Assembly: GCA_030595715.1 (NCBI GenBank)
Contig: JAUVCN010000013.1
Coordinates: 1 to 38,231, forward strand
Length of the DNA stretch: 38,231 nt
Source of the DNA: Thermoplasmatales archaeon
GTDB lineage: Archaea > Thermoplasmatota > Penumbrarchaeia > Penumbrarchaeales > Penumbrarchaeaceae
Reading direction: 5' to 3'
Shown: in pieces, positions 11,531-19,232 of the stretch
How the letters are laid out: each line of letters opens with the position of its first letter
How positions within the stretch are numbered: position 1 is the stretch's first letter
The notes under the pieces: generated by a model
Seen by the model: the letters and a program-made list of their open reading frames with translations, nothing else
Databases searched by the model: none
Told to the model about the DNA's origin: nothing
Translations under genes and position numbers: made by a program

Positions 11531-12184
11531 TCAGCCCTCGGCGTCGGAGATCCGCTTCTCAAGGATCTCGATGGTCTCTTCAAGATCGTAAACACCTGTG
11601 AACTTCAAGTCGGTGTTGGAAACCGTCTTGGGCATGTCGAGAACGTAATACTCCTCTGCCAATGGTGGAAATTGGATCAGGTCAACAACAGCGCATTTCA
11701 CATTTTTTGATATGTATGAGATCTTGATGAGCATCTCAAGATATCCATCCAGACCTGGTACCGATGGAGTTACAAGGACCATAAGATCATTCTCTTCCAG
11801 TTTATTGATCCTCTCCAATGGTTCCCCTTCAAATCCATGTGCAAGGTTGGAGAAAAGGATGATCGCTTCAATGAAAGCATTGAAAATATTGTTCGTGGGA
11901 ATGCCATAGAACCTTATTCCATGGTCGTTCCCATCCTTGTCAAGAAGAACGATCGCAGGGAACATATCAACATCGTGGATCATGTCCTCATCCGTTTCCA
12001 TTTCCACCATGCCCTGGAACTTGAGAAGATCGCTAATCTCACACATTTCCTCCATCGCGGATGTGAAATCATCAAAATGCTCCACTTTTCCCTCCGGCTT
12101 ATGGAACAATATGGTTACGGGCTCCTTCAGAGCCTCGAACTTCTTCTCGATCTGCGCTTTATCTTCTGAAGAGAGTCCTACCAT
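11531..12184 (-). CDS. PDO/glutaredoxin-like double thioredoxin-fold protein without CxxC sites
   Basis: The 217-residue protein matches archaeal protein disulfide oxidoreductase (PDO) end to end as I recall that family. It has a first thioredoxin fold (about 1-115) with VTILFHKP and GIRFYGIPTNN where PDO has its FxGxP-like segment, then a second fold (about 135-217) with LVTPSVPGLDG and DMPKTV. The cis-proline positions (MFPAIV, DMPKTV) are kept. Both active-site CxxC motifs are gone: the first falls in the PEGKVEH region, and the second is VPGL instead of CPYC. It is therefore unlikely to be a disulfide oxidoreductase, and a binding or chaperone role is inference. The start at 12184 is supported by GGAGG 8 nt upstream and by a TATA box at 12221-12230. 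A longer frame reaches 12220, but that start would lie at or upstream of the predicted transcript start. Confidence 0.8.
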   Translation of the reverse strand: MVGLSSEDKAQIEKKFEALKEPVTILFHKPEGKVEHFDDFTSAMEEMCEISDLLKFQGMVEMETDEDMIHDVDMFPAIVLLDKDGNDHGIRFYGIPTNNIFNAFIEAIILFSNLAHGFEGEPLERINKLEENDLMVLVTPSVPGLDGYLEMLIKISYISKNVKCAVVDLIQFPPLAEEYYVLDMPKTVSNTDLKFTGVYDLEETIEILEKRISDAEG

Positions 12185-12220
12185 TTCAGTGCCTCCGATA
12201 CAATCGATTGATGGGGACAT

Positions 12221-12230
12221 GATATAAAGA
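12221..12230 (-). promoter_or_regulatory. TATA box of the PDO-like gene
   Basis: The minus strand reads TCTTTATATC. The predicted transcript start near 12199 leaves a leader of about 15 nt containing the GGAGG ribosome site, which fixes the start codon at 12184. Confidence 0.65.
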
Positions 12231-12290
12231 CATTATCATCTGATCGAGGAAGGTGCATGTTCAATATCATTGACCTGGAAGAAAGGGCCG

Positions 12291-13235
12291 TTAGATCGTC
12301 AAGATGAACTTTCCCTGCGTCACTATGGCATTCCCATCTATCTCCAATGTCGGCGAGTAGAGCATTCCATCATTATGCATGTCACAGGATATATCGCCTC
12401 CGAAAGTGGAGTTGTCACCAAATCCGATATGGACCGTCCCCTTGGCCTTCTGGTCTTCCAGTATATTGCCCACTAAGCGCGCCTTGGGATTCATTCCGAT
12501 CCCGATCTCACAAACTGTCCTTCCGCATCTGGACTTCCCAAGCAGGTCCTTTATCTCCTTTGGCCCGTCGATCTTCTCCGCCACACCATTCTTGATCTCC
12601 ATCTTGATGATCCCTTCGACACGGGGAAGGAACACTCCATCGATGACAAGTGTTCCGTTAACAGACCTTTCATTTGGAGGGATGAATACCTTTCCGGCAG
12701 GGAGGTTCGTGATCATTCCACGTTTATTGCAAAGGCCATTATCATCCAGTATCCATCTTCTTCCTTCGATCGAGGCTGTCAGGTCCGTTCCGTTGTCGGT
12801 AGTGACCCTAATCTCCTTGGCCCCCTGTAACTTCTTTCCGAACTTCTTGATGGTCTTTGCTACCTTCACATAATCTGCATCAAGGCCACCTCTTCTGAGC
12901 ATTTCCATGGTGATCCCTGGCATCGTGACCACCCTTGCGCCCCTGGCAAGGGATGCCCTGGTGGCATTGGTATAGGTAATGGAATAGGTGGTTGGAGCAA
13001 TTATCACATTGGAATGGATCATTGCATCCGCAACGGTATTGGATGGCTCCATTCCATGATGGGAAGATATCGGCATCTCGATCATAAGAGAATATTTGGA
13101 TATCTTTTCGGACGCATCAAAGAAGGTCTGTCCAATTGGTAAGGTATTGCGATCACAGAGGATCAGAACACGATCCGATCTTTTTAATGATAGACAGTTC
13201 TTCAATATCTGCTCCGCTTTATCTATACTCTTCAT
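12291..13235 (-). CDS. M29-like (aminopeptidase T / leucyl aminopeptidase-like) metallopeptidase
   Basis: The 314-residue protein resembles the COG2309 group of M29-type aminopeptidases, which use paired divalent metals to release N-terminal residues from peptides. Visible motifs are NLPAGKVFIPP, ERSVNGTLVIDG, CEIGIGMNP, the His of GTVHIGFGDN, and the HxD pair in CDMHNDGM. These match the C-terminal metal-site region. The family's usual acidic residue after NLPAG is Lys here, which may weaken one metal site. It is slightly shorter than classical M29 enzymes (about 400 residues). ATG 13235 has GAGG 7 nt upstream, while an in-frame ATG at 13253 has none. Its 5' leader contains the structured element at 13257-13366. 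It may be cotranscribed with pdxS upstream or have its own promoter. Confidence 0.78.
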   Translation of the reverse strand: MKSIDKAEQILKNCLSLKRSDRVLILCDRNTLPIGQTFFDASEKISKYSLMIEMPISSHHGMEPSNTVADAMIHSNVIIAPTTYSITYTNATRASLARGARVVTMPGITMEMLRRGGLDADYVKVAKTIKKFGKKLQGAKEIRVTTDNGTDLTASIEGRRWILDDNGLCNKRGMITNLPAGKVFIPPNERSVNGTLVIDGVFLPRVEGIIKMEIKNGVAEKIDGPKEIKDLLGKSRCGRTVCEIGIGMNPKARLVGNILEDQKAKGTVHIGFGDNSTFGGDISCDMHNDGMLYSPTLEIDGNAIVTQGKFILTI

Positions 13236-13256
13236 GATAGCGCCTCTCTTCATATT

Positions 13257-13366
13257 GGGTGGGATGCACAGGCAAAGGCCTGGCGGGCGGCCCGAGCAGT
13301 AAGAATCTTGGGGTACCTAGTTAAAGGTACGTAAGTGAAAGGGACTTAAACCCTATGCACCCCGGA
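13257..13366 (-). ncRNA. Putative structured RNA / riboswitch-like leader of the M29-like gene
   Basis: On the minus strand, GGGGTGCATAGG (13363-13352) pairs with CCTGTGCATCCC (13272-13261) over 12 positions with two G-U wobbles. The plus strand would have two A-C mismatches instead, which favours a minus-strand RNA. Inside lie a 6-bp hairpin with a 6-nt loop (GTACCT/AGGTAC, 13313-13330) and a GC-rich CGGG/CCCG hairpin (13284-13294). Two local hairpins, AGGG/CCCT (13340-13354) and CAGGC/GCCTG (13269-13282), compete with the ends of the long stem, as expected for a switch. It ends about 15 nt before the ribosome site of the downstream gene. No known riboswitch, tRNA, 5S or SRP RNA was recognised. 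A T-rich run at 13385-13396 and a TATA-like CTTTATCTATA (13217-13227) on the plus strand leave a plus-strand RNA possible. Confidence 0.4.
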
Positions 13367-13412
13367 TAATTAGAGCAGGGGCATTATTTCTTTTTTGTGG
13401 AACGAGTTTCTC

Positions 13413-14321
13413 CTACCATCCTCTATTCTGGAGCTGCTTCTCCGGGGGAATATCGGCGACATTTATTCCAGCCATCGGGTCGCCTATTCCTCTTGAGACC
13501 TTGGCAAGGACCTCCGGATCATCGAAATGTGTTGTCGCCTCTACGATCGCCTTTGCCATGAACTCGGGTTTTTTCGATTTGAATATTCCCGATCCGACGA
13601 AAACTCCATCCACACCCATCTGCATCATCATGGCTGCATCTGCAGGAGTGGCTATTCCCCCGGCTGCGAAATTGACAACCGGAAGTCTCTGAAGTTGAGC
13701 AACTTCCACTACCAGATCGTAGGGTGCCTCAATATCACGTGAGACCTGAAAAAGTTCCTGATCGCTCTTGGACTTCAACGACCTGATCATTCCCATTATG
13801 GCATGCTGATGTCTCACGGCTTCAATGACGTCTCCCGTTCCAGCCTCCCCTTTGGTCCTTATCATGGCGGCACCTTCGTGTATCCTTCTAAGAGCCTCTC
13901 CAAGGTTTCTGGCACCGCACACGAATGGGATCTGGAATTCCCTCTTGTCGATATGAAAATGTGGATCCGCAGGTGTCAATACCTCCGATTCATCGATCAT
14001 ATCGGCTCCAAGCACCTGAAGGATCTGGGCCTCAACGAAATGTCCGATCCTTGCTTTGGCCATCACGGGTATCGAGACCGTGTCGATTATCTCGATTATC
14101 TTTGTGGGATCTGCCATCCTGGCTACCCCTCCCTGTGCCCTGATATCTGCCGGCACCCTTTCAAGGGCCATCACCGCAACCGCTCCGGCCTCTTCAGCGA
14201 TATGGGCCTGATCGGCATTGGTGACGTCCATAACGACGCCTCCTTTTTGCATCCGGGCAAACCCTCTTTTGAGAAGTTCTGTTCCGTGGCGCATCTTCTC
14301 CAGATCTATCTCTCTTGTCAT
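13413..14321 (-). CDS. pdxS: Pyridoxal 5'-phosphate synthase, PdxS (Pdx1) subunit
   Basis: PdxS builds pyridoxal phosphate from ribose 5-phosphate, glyceraldehyde 3-phosphate and ammonia supplied by the glutaminase PdxT. The 302-residue protein is full length and highly conserved. The catalytic lysines are in VMAKARIGH (Schiff base with ribose phosphate) and [10 protein letters not shown]. The N-terminal [15 protein letters not shown] and the C-terminal phosphate-site region [15 protein letters not shown] and [11 protein letters not shown] are intact. It would form the usual dodecamer of TIM barrels in the cytoplasm. PdxT is not in this window. The ATG at 14321 is preceded by a weak purine-rich site. 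An AT-rich stretch near 14358-14365 may be its TATA box, divergent from nreA. The PLP-dependent aminotransferase nearby (15701) is a potential consumer but not an operon partner. Confidence 0.97.
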   Translation of the reverse strand: MTREIDLEKMRHGTELLKRGFARMQKGGVVMDVTNADQAHIAEEAGAVAVMALERVPADIRAQGGVARMADPTKIIEIIDTVSIPVMAKARIGHFVEAQILQVLGADMIDESEVLTPADPHFHIDKREFQIPFVCGARNLGEALRRIHEGAAMIRTKGEAGTGDVIEAVRHQHAIMGMIRSLKSKSDQELFQVSRDIEAPYDLVVEVAQLQRLPVVNFAAGGIATPADAAMMMQMGVDGVFVGSGIFKSKKPEFMAKAIVEATTHFDDPEVLAKVSRGIGDPMAGINVADIPPEKQLQNRGW

Positions 14322-14405
14322 GATATCATCTCAGGTGGTCCCTCATAAGTAAAGGCATATTTGAGCTTTATCAGTGAAACGGGAAATGAGGGTCGTGGTA
14401 GTTTT

Positions 14406-14412
14406 CATATAT
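14406..14412 (+). promoter_or_regulatory. TATA box of nreA
   Basis: CATATAT is centred about 26 nt before the ATG at 14435, so the mRNA is predicted to be leaderless. The C-rich tract 14417-14424 between box and start contains no ribosome site, which agrees with that. Confidence 0.65.
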
Positions 14413-14434
14413 TGCTCCCCCCCCTCATCCATCA

Positions 14435-15706
14435 ATGGTATTTCCCTACTGCCACAAATGCAAAGGGACCAAGGACCTTTGCGGATCGGGTCGCTGCCCC
14501 CTTCTTGAAGAGGTAAGAGGAAAGATACAGCCAATGGCAGGGACAGGTAGATCGGTGGACGGGGCATCACCTCCATCTGTCTTTGTTGGAAGTTTTGGTT
14601 ATCCCAAACTGACGATAGGTCCTCTAACCTCTCCTACTCCCGTACCGATCCCCGAGAGATTGGAAAGGAGTGATTTCCTTTATGAAAGGAGCATCGGGGA
14701 CATCTACTCCATCAGATCATCTCTCGTTCGTGGAAAATACAAGGTTGATGTTGGAACGGCCGGCAATACGGGGCCAAAAGGTTCTGCACCTCTATACGAT
14801 ATCGAACCGAAAATGCAGATAAGAGGCAGGAAGATCCTGGATTCCGTCCAGGAGCTGTCACTTTCATCAAGACATATTGAAACGGAGATGAAGCTCACCA
14901 GGGACCTCAGGAAGATCGAGCCGGTATCTGTTGATGCGATCACGATGCCAATGGGACCTTCCGTGGACCTCAGATCGGTGAGCCTTCATGAGAATGCAAA
15001 GGTCCCTGCTGCTGTTGAGAGATCTTCATCGGATGATGATGTCACTGCTTCTGTAGCGACCGTTGAAATGTATGACAGTGGCATCCCGACCGATCATCTT
15101 GTTAGACTGCTCTCGGTCGGAATGATGGGGGAGGGGAGAAGGCGAAGACTCGTCCCAACAAGATGGTCGATAACTGCCGTGGATGATACCCTCTCCCTTG
15201 ATAAAAAGGAAAAGGTGCTGGAACTCCCTCCGCTGGATCGGTATCTGCTGTACGAGGGAGAACGATTCGGGAATCATTTCCTCATAGCTTTCTTCCCCCC
15301 ACCTTTCAGATTCGAGATGATGGAACAGTGGCAACAGGGTTCATTGTGGGGTGAGGGAGATGTTATCATCGACCATGAAGGACCCCGTGGAAGGAAAAAC
15401 TATGCATCGAAGATCACAGGCGCATATTATGCAGCTAGATTGTCCGCTCTGGAGCATCTGGAGATGATACGTCGTTGTGGCGGTATTTCCGTGATCAGAT
15501 GGATAACGGAGGAATACTGGGCTCCGCTCGGAGTATGGGTTATCAGGGAGACCGTCCGAAGAGCCCTGAAAGGGGAAGCCCTGGAATTCGAGGATATGGG
15601 CTCTCTGGTCCGGACCGTGGATAGAAAATGTGGTATGAAAGGTTGGAAGAAGAAGACAAAATATCTGAACAATAGAGAGGATACTTCCTTGGATCGGTTT
15701 CTATAG
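14435..15706 (+). CDS. nreA: NreA-like archaeal DNA repair protein
   Basis: This is the archaeal Nre family, linked to repair of DNA damage such as mitomycin C lesions and to PCNA binding (established in haloarchaea). The 423-residue protein begins with a cysteine cluster (C6, C9, C16, C21; CHKCKG...CGSGRCPL) expected to bind zinc. The family signature FVGSFGYPKLTIGPL follows. The central domain includes RRRRLVPTRWSITAVDD and, later, a GEGDVIIDHEGPRGRKNYA-type segment. The C-terminus ends SLDRFL, fitting a degenerate PIP-box (PCNA-interacting) tail like those reported for Nre proteins. The start is fixed by a TATA box giving a leaderless transcript. The stop overlaps the convergent aminotransferase by 6 nt. 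Confidence 0.92.
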   Translation: MVFPYCHKCKGTKDLCGSGRCPLLEEVRGKIQPMAGTGRSVDGASPPSVFVGSFGYPKLTIGPLTSPTPVPIPERLERSDFLYERSIGDIYSIRSSLVRGKYKVDVGTAGNTGPKGSAPLYDIEPKMQIRGRKILDSVQELSLSSRHIETEMKLTRDLRKIEPVSVDAITMPMGPSVDLRSVSLHENAKVPAAVERSSSDDDVTASVATVEMYDSGIPTDHLVRLLSVGMMGEGRRRRLVPTRWSITAVDDTLSLDKKEKVLELPPLDRYLLYEGERFGNHFLIAFFPPPFRFEMMEQWQQGSLWGEGDVIIDHEGPRGRKNYASKITGAYYAARLSALEHLEMIRRCGGISVIRWITEEYWAPLGVWVIRETVRRALKGEALEFEDMGSLVRTVDRKCGMKGWKKKTKYLNNREDTSLDRFL

Positions 15707-16801
15707 AGAATCTAACATATCATCTATCCGTCCCAGTGCTTCCTTCAAGATATCATAATCCACGGCAAGGCTCAATCTGAAGCCATTCTCATGATGGAAG
15801 AACTCTCCAGGTATGACCCTTACATCTTTCTCGGTGTACAACCTCCTGCACATCTCCACTGATGGGACATCATGGTCATACATCAGGAATCCCACAGCAC
15901 ATCCGTCAGGCGATGACCATTCGACATCGTTCCTTCCGGCCGCCCATTGAGAAACGAGTCTTTCTTTGGTCCGAATGTCGTTGAAATATGTTGGGAGGAC
16001 CTTGTAGGAGTTCTTCAATATCTCAAGTACCTGAAGGTTCGCGATCATGTTCACCATTGGCACCGAATAGCTCTTCACTCTCCTTGCCTTGTTGATGACC
16101 CTCCTGGGACCGATCAACCATCCACCCAGCAATCCGCCTGCACCGTAAACCTTGGTAACCGATGAAGTGATCAATGCCCTGTCGTACATCTCCACCATCG
16201 AAGGGAAAGCATTGATACCTGGACCATCATCGAATGTGATGGCGAAATCACGATATACCTCATCGGAAAGGACATATGTCCCATGATCGTCGAGAACCGA
16301 TGATAGCTCTCTCAGGTCATCTTCGAAAAGGGCCCTACCGGTCGGATTGTTCAGGTTCTGCATGACGAACAGGTCCACACCCTCGGATAACTTCTTATCA
16401 AGCTCTTTCAGATCGAATTTGAACTCGGGAGCCCTTCTCTTGATCATGCTGACATCAGCCCCGAGCGCTCTTGGTATCTCGAGAAGAGGAGTGTAGATCG
16501 GTTTTTCAACAAGCACTTTTGAACCCGGTTCGATCATAGACAGGAATCCAAGCCAGTTCGCTTCCGAACACCCGTTCGTGAGTAATACCCTGGATGGATC
16601 GACACCGTAGCACCCTGATAGATGATCGATCAATTCCTGGCTTCCTTCCGGTGCCGAGGCGGAGAACTTTGAGATATCCACCATATCTTCAACTACACCT
16701 GACCAATCCGGTCTTAGATCGGACCAGGCAAGGTCCAGTTTTGGAGCCTTCTCGTTCATGATCCATTCGACATGTTTGAACTGGGGAAAATTGAACCTCA
16801 T
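15701..16801 (-). CDS. PLP-dependent class I/II aminotransferase
   Basis: The 366-residue fold-type I aminotransferase has the substrate/cofactor motifs NLNNPTGR and SDEVYRDF, the PLP-binding lysine in SSVTKVYGAGG, and the C-terminal carboxylate-binding arginine in GFRLSLAVD. Substrate specificity cannot be read from the sequence; the aspartate/aromatic aminotransferase-like group fits. A longer frame extends to 16915 but its extra residues are unlike the family. GGGTGA precedes two adjacent ATGs (16804 and 16801), and the second has the better 5-nt spacing. The gene is divergent from the membrane-EEP gene, with a shared AT-rich promoter, and converges on nreA with a 6-nt overlap. Confidence 0.92.
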   Translation of the reverse strand: MRFNFPQFKHVEWIMNEKAPKLDLAWSDLRPDWSGVVEDMVDISKFSASAPEGSQELIDHLSGCYGVDPSRVLLTNGCSEANWLGFLSMIEPGSKVLVEKPIYTPLLEIPRALGADVSMIKRRAPEFKFDLKELDKKLSEGVDLFVMQNLNNPTGRALFEDDLRELSSVLDDHGTYVLSDEVYRDFAITFDDGPGINAFPSMVEMYDRALITSSVTKVYGAGGLLGGWLIGPRRVINKARRVKSYSVPMVNMIANLQVLEILKNSYKVLPTYFNDIRTKERLVSQWAAGRNDVEWSSPDGCAVGFLMYDHDVPSVEMCRRLYTEKDVRVIPGEFFHHENGFRLSLAVDYDILKEALGRIDDMLDSL

Positions 16802-16829
16802 CATATTCACCCTGCTTTCGACCAATAAT

Positions 16830-16854
16830 GGGATAAATGGAGAAATACATAAAG
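16830..16854. promoter_or_regulatory. Bidirectional AT-rich promoter, aminotransferase / membrane-EEP gene
   Basis: GGATAAATGG and AAATACATAAAG provide TATA-like elements on both strands. Rightward, a start near 16874 precedes ATG 16883. Leftward, a start near 16809-16822 precedes ATG 16801. This spacing is the main reason for rejecting the longer upstream starts of both genes. Confidence 0.5.
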
Positions 16855-16882
16855 AATGTGCTTGCAGGGCGGGAATAGTGGT

Positions 16883-19180
16883 ATGACAGCAAGAACTGAT
16901 CCGGATAATGGACAAGTTGCCATCAGGGCCACATCTCTCCAGGTGATCTCATACCACCTGGCAATATCCCTTACTGTTCTCATCCTCTTGCAATCATTCA
17001 AGGAAACCATCTCATCGATATATTATTACAATCTTGTCGAAATGGGATTGACCCCGGTAATAGGTGTAATGCTTGTTTTTCTCCTTCCACTGATCACCGG
17101 ACCGTTGGCCAGGAGACTTGGCTGGAAGCTCTCATTCCTGGTAATTGGAGGTGTGATGGTATCTACCAGACTTCCTATGGGTCTGGGATTGGAGCAGCCG
17201 TTCCATCTTGTCTTTTCCACTGTGGCACTAGTCTCTTCGGGGATCATGATGGCACTGTTCTTCTCATTCCACAGGCGGGAGAGGGCCGTTGACGGAGATG
17301 CTTTCTCATCACAGTCGATCACAGCCTCTTTCGGGATCGCACTTCTGGCAATGATCGTGTTCAGGATAGCTGGCGGGGGATTAGATATTACCATTGTTCC
17401 CACATCCGCAGGGATCGTTCTCTCCCCGCTTCTATCGGGAATCATCTCCATTGGGCTCGGCCTATTGATCTTCGCACTGCGTAACAGCCCTATCCTTGAC
17501 GATGTCAGGGAGAAAGAGGAGGTCCCCGGATATTCGATCACAGGAGGCGCGGCGGACTCATGGATACCCGCGATCGGTCTTGGTGGTTTCCTAGTGATAT
17601 CGACATCCGTCATCATCGACCCACAGGTGATCACCGGATGGACCGGCGAGGATATTACCACTGCCACATCCTTTGCTGTCATCTCCCTATCCCTTTTCAT
17701 ATTCTCTCTACTATCCGGAATGTCCTGGTTGATGTCGATCCGGAGAAGCTTCGCGAATCCCTGGGGGGCACTTCTGGGAAATGCCATTCTCATAGGAGGT
17801 GCGTTCAACCTCCTTTTCGTCCGTATCAGTGTCGGTGTTTCACCCGGTCCGATGGTCTGGATCGTAATGGTAGATCTGTGGGTGATCCTTGACGCCATGT
17901 CCGACCCTACACCTTTCGCAGGCGAACCTGTAAAAATAATGAAAAAGGATGGGACCTCGCGGATAATTGGCTGGCCGGAGAAGAAGAAAGTAAGGGCATC
18001 ACCATCACTTTTCGCGATGGTAATGACCATCATGATCGGAACGGGTATGATCTTCGTTGTTCTCATTTCTTTTTCCCTGAACTGGTCATTCGTTCCGCTC
18101 GGTTCGCTGTTCAAGGGCGGAATACCTGTGTTCATGATCATATTCACTTCGATATTTGCAATAGCGGGATTCTCCTGCTCGAAAGGGAGGATCGATGAAC
18201 CAGTGCTTTCAGAACAGGGTAAATTCAAGTTGAATATGGGTTCTCCCACAACCGCTGCTGGAAAGGGAGGAGTCCATATATCCCGCGGTGGATCAGGGCC
18301 CACAAGATTGAGGAACCTGTTCTTGGCAATGGGGGTGGTGACAATGGTCCTGATAGTCACCTCCGGCCTTTCGACATTCTTCGTTCAATCCATATCCGTA
18401 GACGAAAGCGGAGTTGAAGTGGGTGAGAGTATCACCGTGGTAACCTACAATATCCTGCACGGATATTCCGCAGATGGAAGAATAGATCCGACCCCACACC
18501 TCGAGGAGTTGGAGAAGCTGGACCCTGATATAGTGTTCCTGCAGGAGGCCGACTCTCTCCTCATCAACGAGGGTAATTTCGATCCCGGTGCATTCCTTGC
18601 GGAAAAATTGAAGATGCACTATTTCCGGGGAGCTGATCCCGGCCTGGGAAACCCGGGAACTGCGATCCTTTCCAGGTTCCCACTGAGCGATCTCAAGGTC
18701 GTAAAATTGAGATCGAACAGCATTCAGAGGATAGCCGTGACAGGGGTAGCGGACCTGGGATCGATGAAAGTGGGATTGATCGGAGTCCACTTTGGACTGG
18801 AGGAGGGGGAGAGAAGGGAGCAGTTCAATGATCTGTTTCGGATCATCGATACAATGAAGAACTTGTCCCTGATCATCGGTGGAGACTTCAACACAGGCCC
18901 CCATGAGGACATGTTGGTTCCCATGAACCCATCTGTTTTCGGTTCGAACACGACAAGCTTCAACGGAACCGGATACATTTTCAACAGTGGTTGGCATTCA
19001 ACTCCCGCTGGTATGAACGACCCGGATAGGCCCACCTACCCGGCGGAAGGCATTGAAGGAGAAAAGGAGCACATTGATTACCTCTTCTTCTCCCATGATC
19101 TTCAGGTCCTTGACTCTGGTATCGAACCTGGACAAGGAGCTTCCGATCATCGTCCGGTCTGGGCATCTGTCAGGTTATAG
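16883..19180 (+). CDS. Polytopic membrane protein fused to an endonuclease/exonuclease/phosphatase (EEP) domain, Cwh43/PGAP2IP-like layout
   Basis: The 765-residue protein has about 13 hydrophobic segments (residues about 12-510), then an EEP domain (about 515-765). The EEP catalytic set is complete: TYNILHG, FLQEAD, GGDFNT, HIDYLFF and SDHRPVW. Before the metal site it contains GNPGTAILSRFPL. An odd number of membrane segments would put the EEP domain on the opposite face from the N-terminus, probably outside. The order 'multi-TM then EEP' is that of eukaryotic Cwh43/PGAP2IP, which remodels GPI-anchor lipids; EEP enzymes also include sphingomyelinases and inositol phosphatases. A phosphodiesterase acting on membrane lipid or sugar-phosphate substrates is therefore inference. 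ATG 16883 is chosen over 16856 because of the promoter spacing. Confidence 0.85.
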   Translation: MTARTDPDNGQVAIRATSLQVISYHLAISLTVLILLQSFKETISSIYYYNLVEMGLTPVIGVMLVFLLPLITGPLARRLGWKLSFLVIGGVMVSTRLPMGLGLEQPFHLVFSTVALVSSGIMMALFFSFHRRERAVDGDAFSSQSITASFGIALLAMIVFRIAGGGLDITIVPTSAGIVLSPLLSGIISIGLGLLIFALRNSPILDDVREKEEVPGYSITGGAADSWIPAIGLGGFLVISTSVIIDPQVITGWTGEDITTATSFAVISLSLFIFSLLSGMSWLMSIRRSFANPWGALLGNAILIGGAFNLLFVRISVGVSPGPMVWIVMVDLWVILDAMSDPTPFAGEPVKIMKKDGTSRIIGWPEKKKVRASPSLFAMVMTIMIGTGMIFVVLISFSLNWSFVPLGSLFKGGIPVFMIIFTSIFAIAGFSCSKGRIDEPVLSEQGKFKLNMGSPTTAAGKGGVHISRGGSGPTRLRNLFLAMGVVTMVLIVTSGLSTFFVQSISVDESGVEVGESITVVTYNILHGYSADGRIDPTPHLEELEKLDPDIVFLQEADSLLINEGNFDPGAFLAEKLKMHYFRGADPGLGNPGTAILSRFPLSDLKVVKLRSNSIQRIAVTGVADLGSMKVGLIGVHFGLEEGERREQFNDLFRIIDTMKNLSLIIGGDFNTGPHEDMLVPMNPSVFGSNTTSFNGTGYIFNSGWHSTPAGMNDPDRPTYPAEGIEGEKEHIDYLFFSHDLQVLDSGIEPGQGASDHRPVWASVRL

Positions 19181-19200
19181 GATAAACACTTTTATCCCGG
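19178..19200 (+). promoter_or_regulatory. Promoter with perfect inverted repeat before the M20 peptidase gene
   Basis: GGATAAA (19180-19186) and TTTATCC (19191-19197) are perfect 7-bp arms around CACT. The segment starts at the stop codon of the upstream gene. It gives TATA-like sequence on the plus strand with a predicted start near 19213, upstream of the TTG start codon at 19233. The symmetry could also mark an operator. Confidence 0.45.
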
Positions 19201-19232
19201 CATCCATCATGTTCTTTGAAAGGAGGAATTAT

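Noticed and set aside
13257-13366. tRNA gene
   Set aside because: Hairpins of about the right size exist, but there is no T-loop TTC sequence, no matching 7-bp acceptor stem and no D-arm in register on either strand.
16802-16915. N-terminal extension of the aminotransferase
   Set aside because: It is upstream of the predicted promoter, overlaps the divergent gene, and lacks family similarity; a ribosome site precedes 16801/16804.
17026-18360. 444-codon minus-strand frame opposite the membrane-EEP gene
   Set aside because: It mirrors the hydrophobic codon pattern of the real gene; the product is Pro/Thr/Ile-rich without domains or a start signal.
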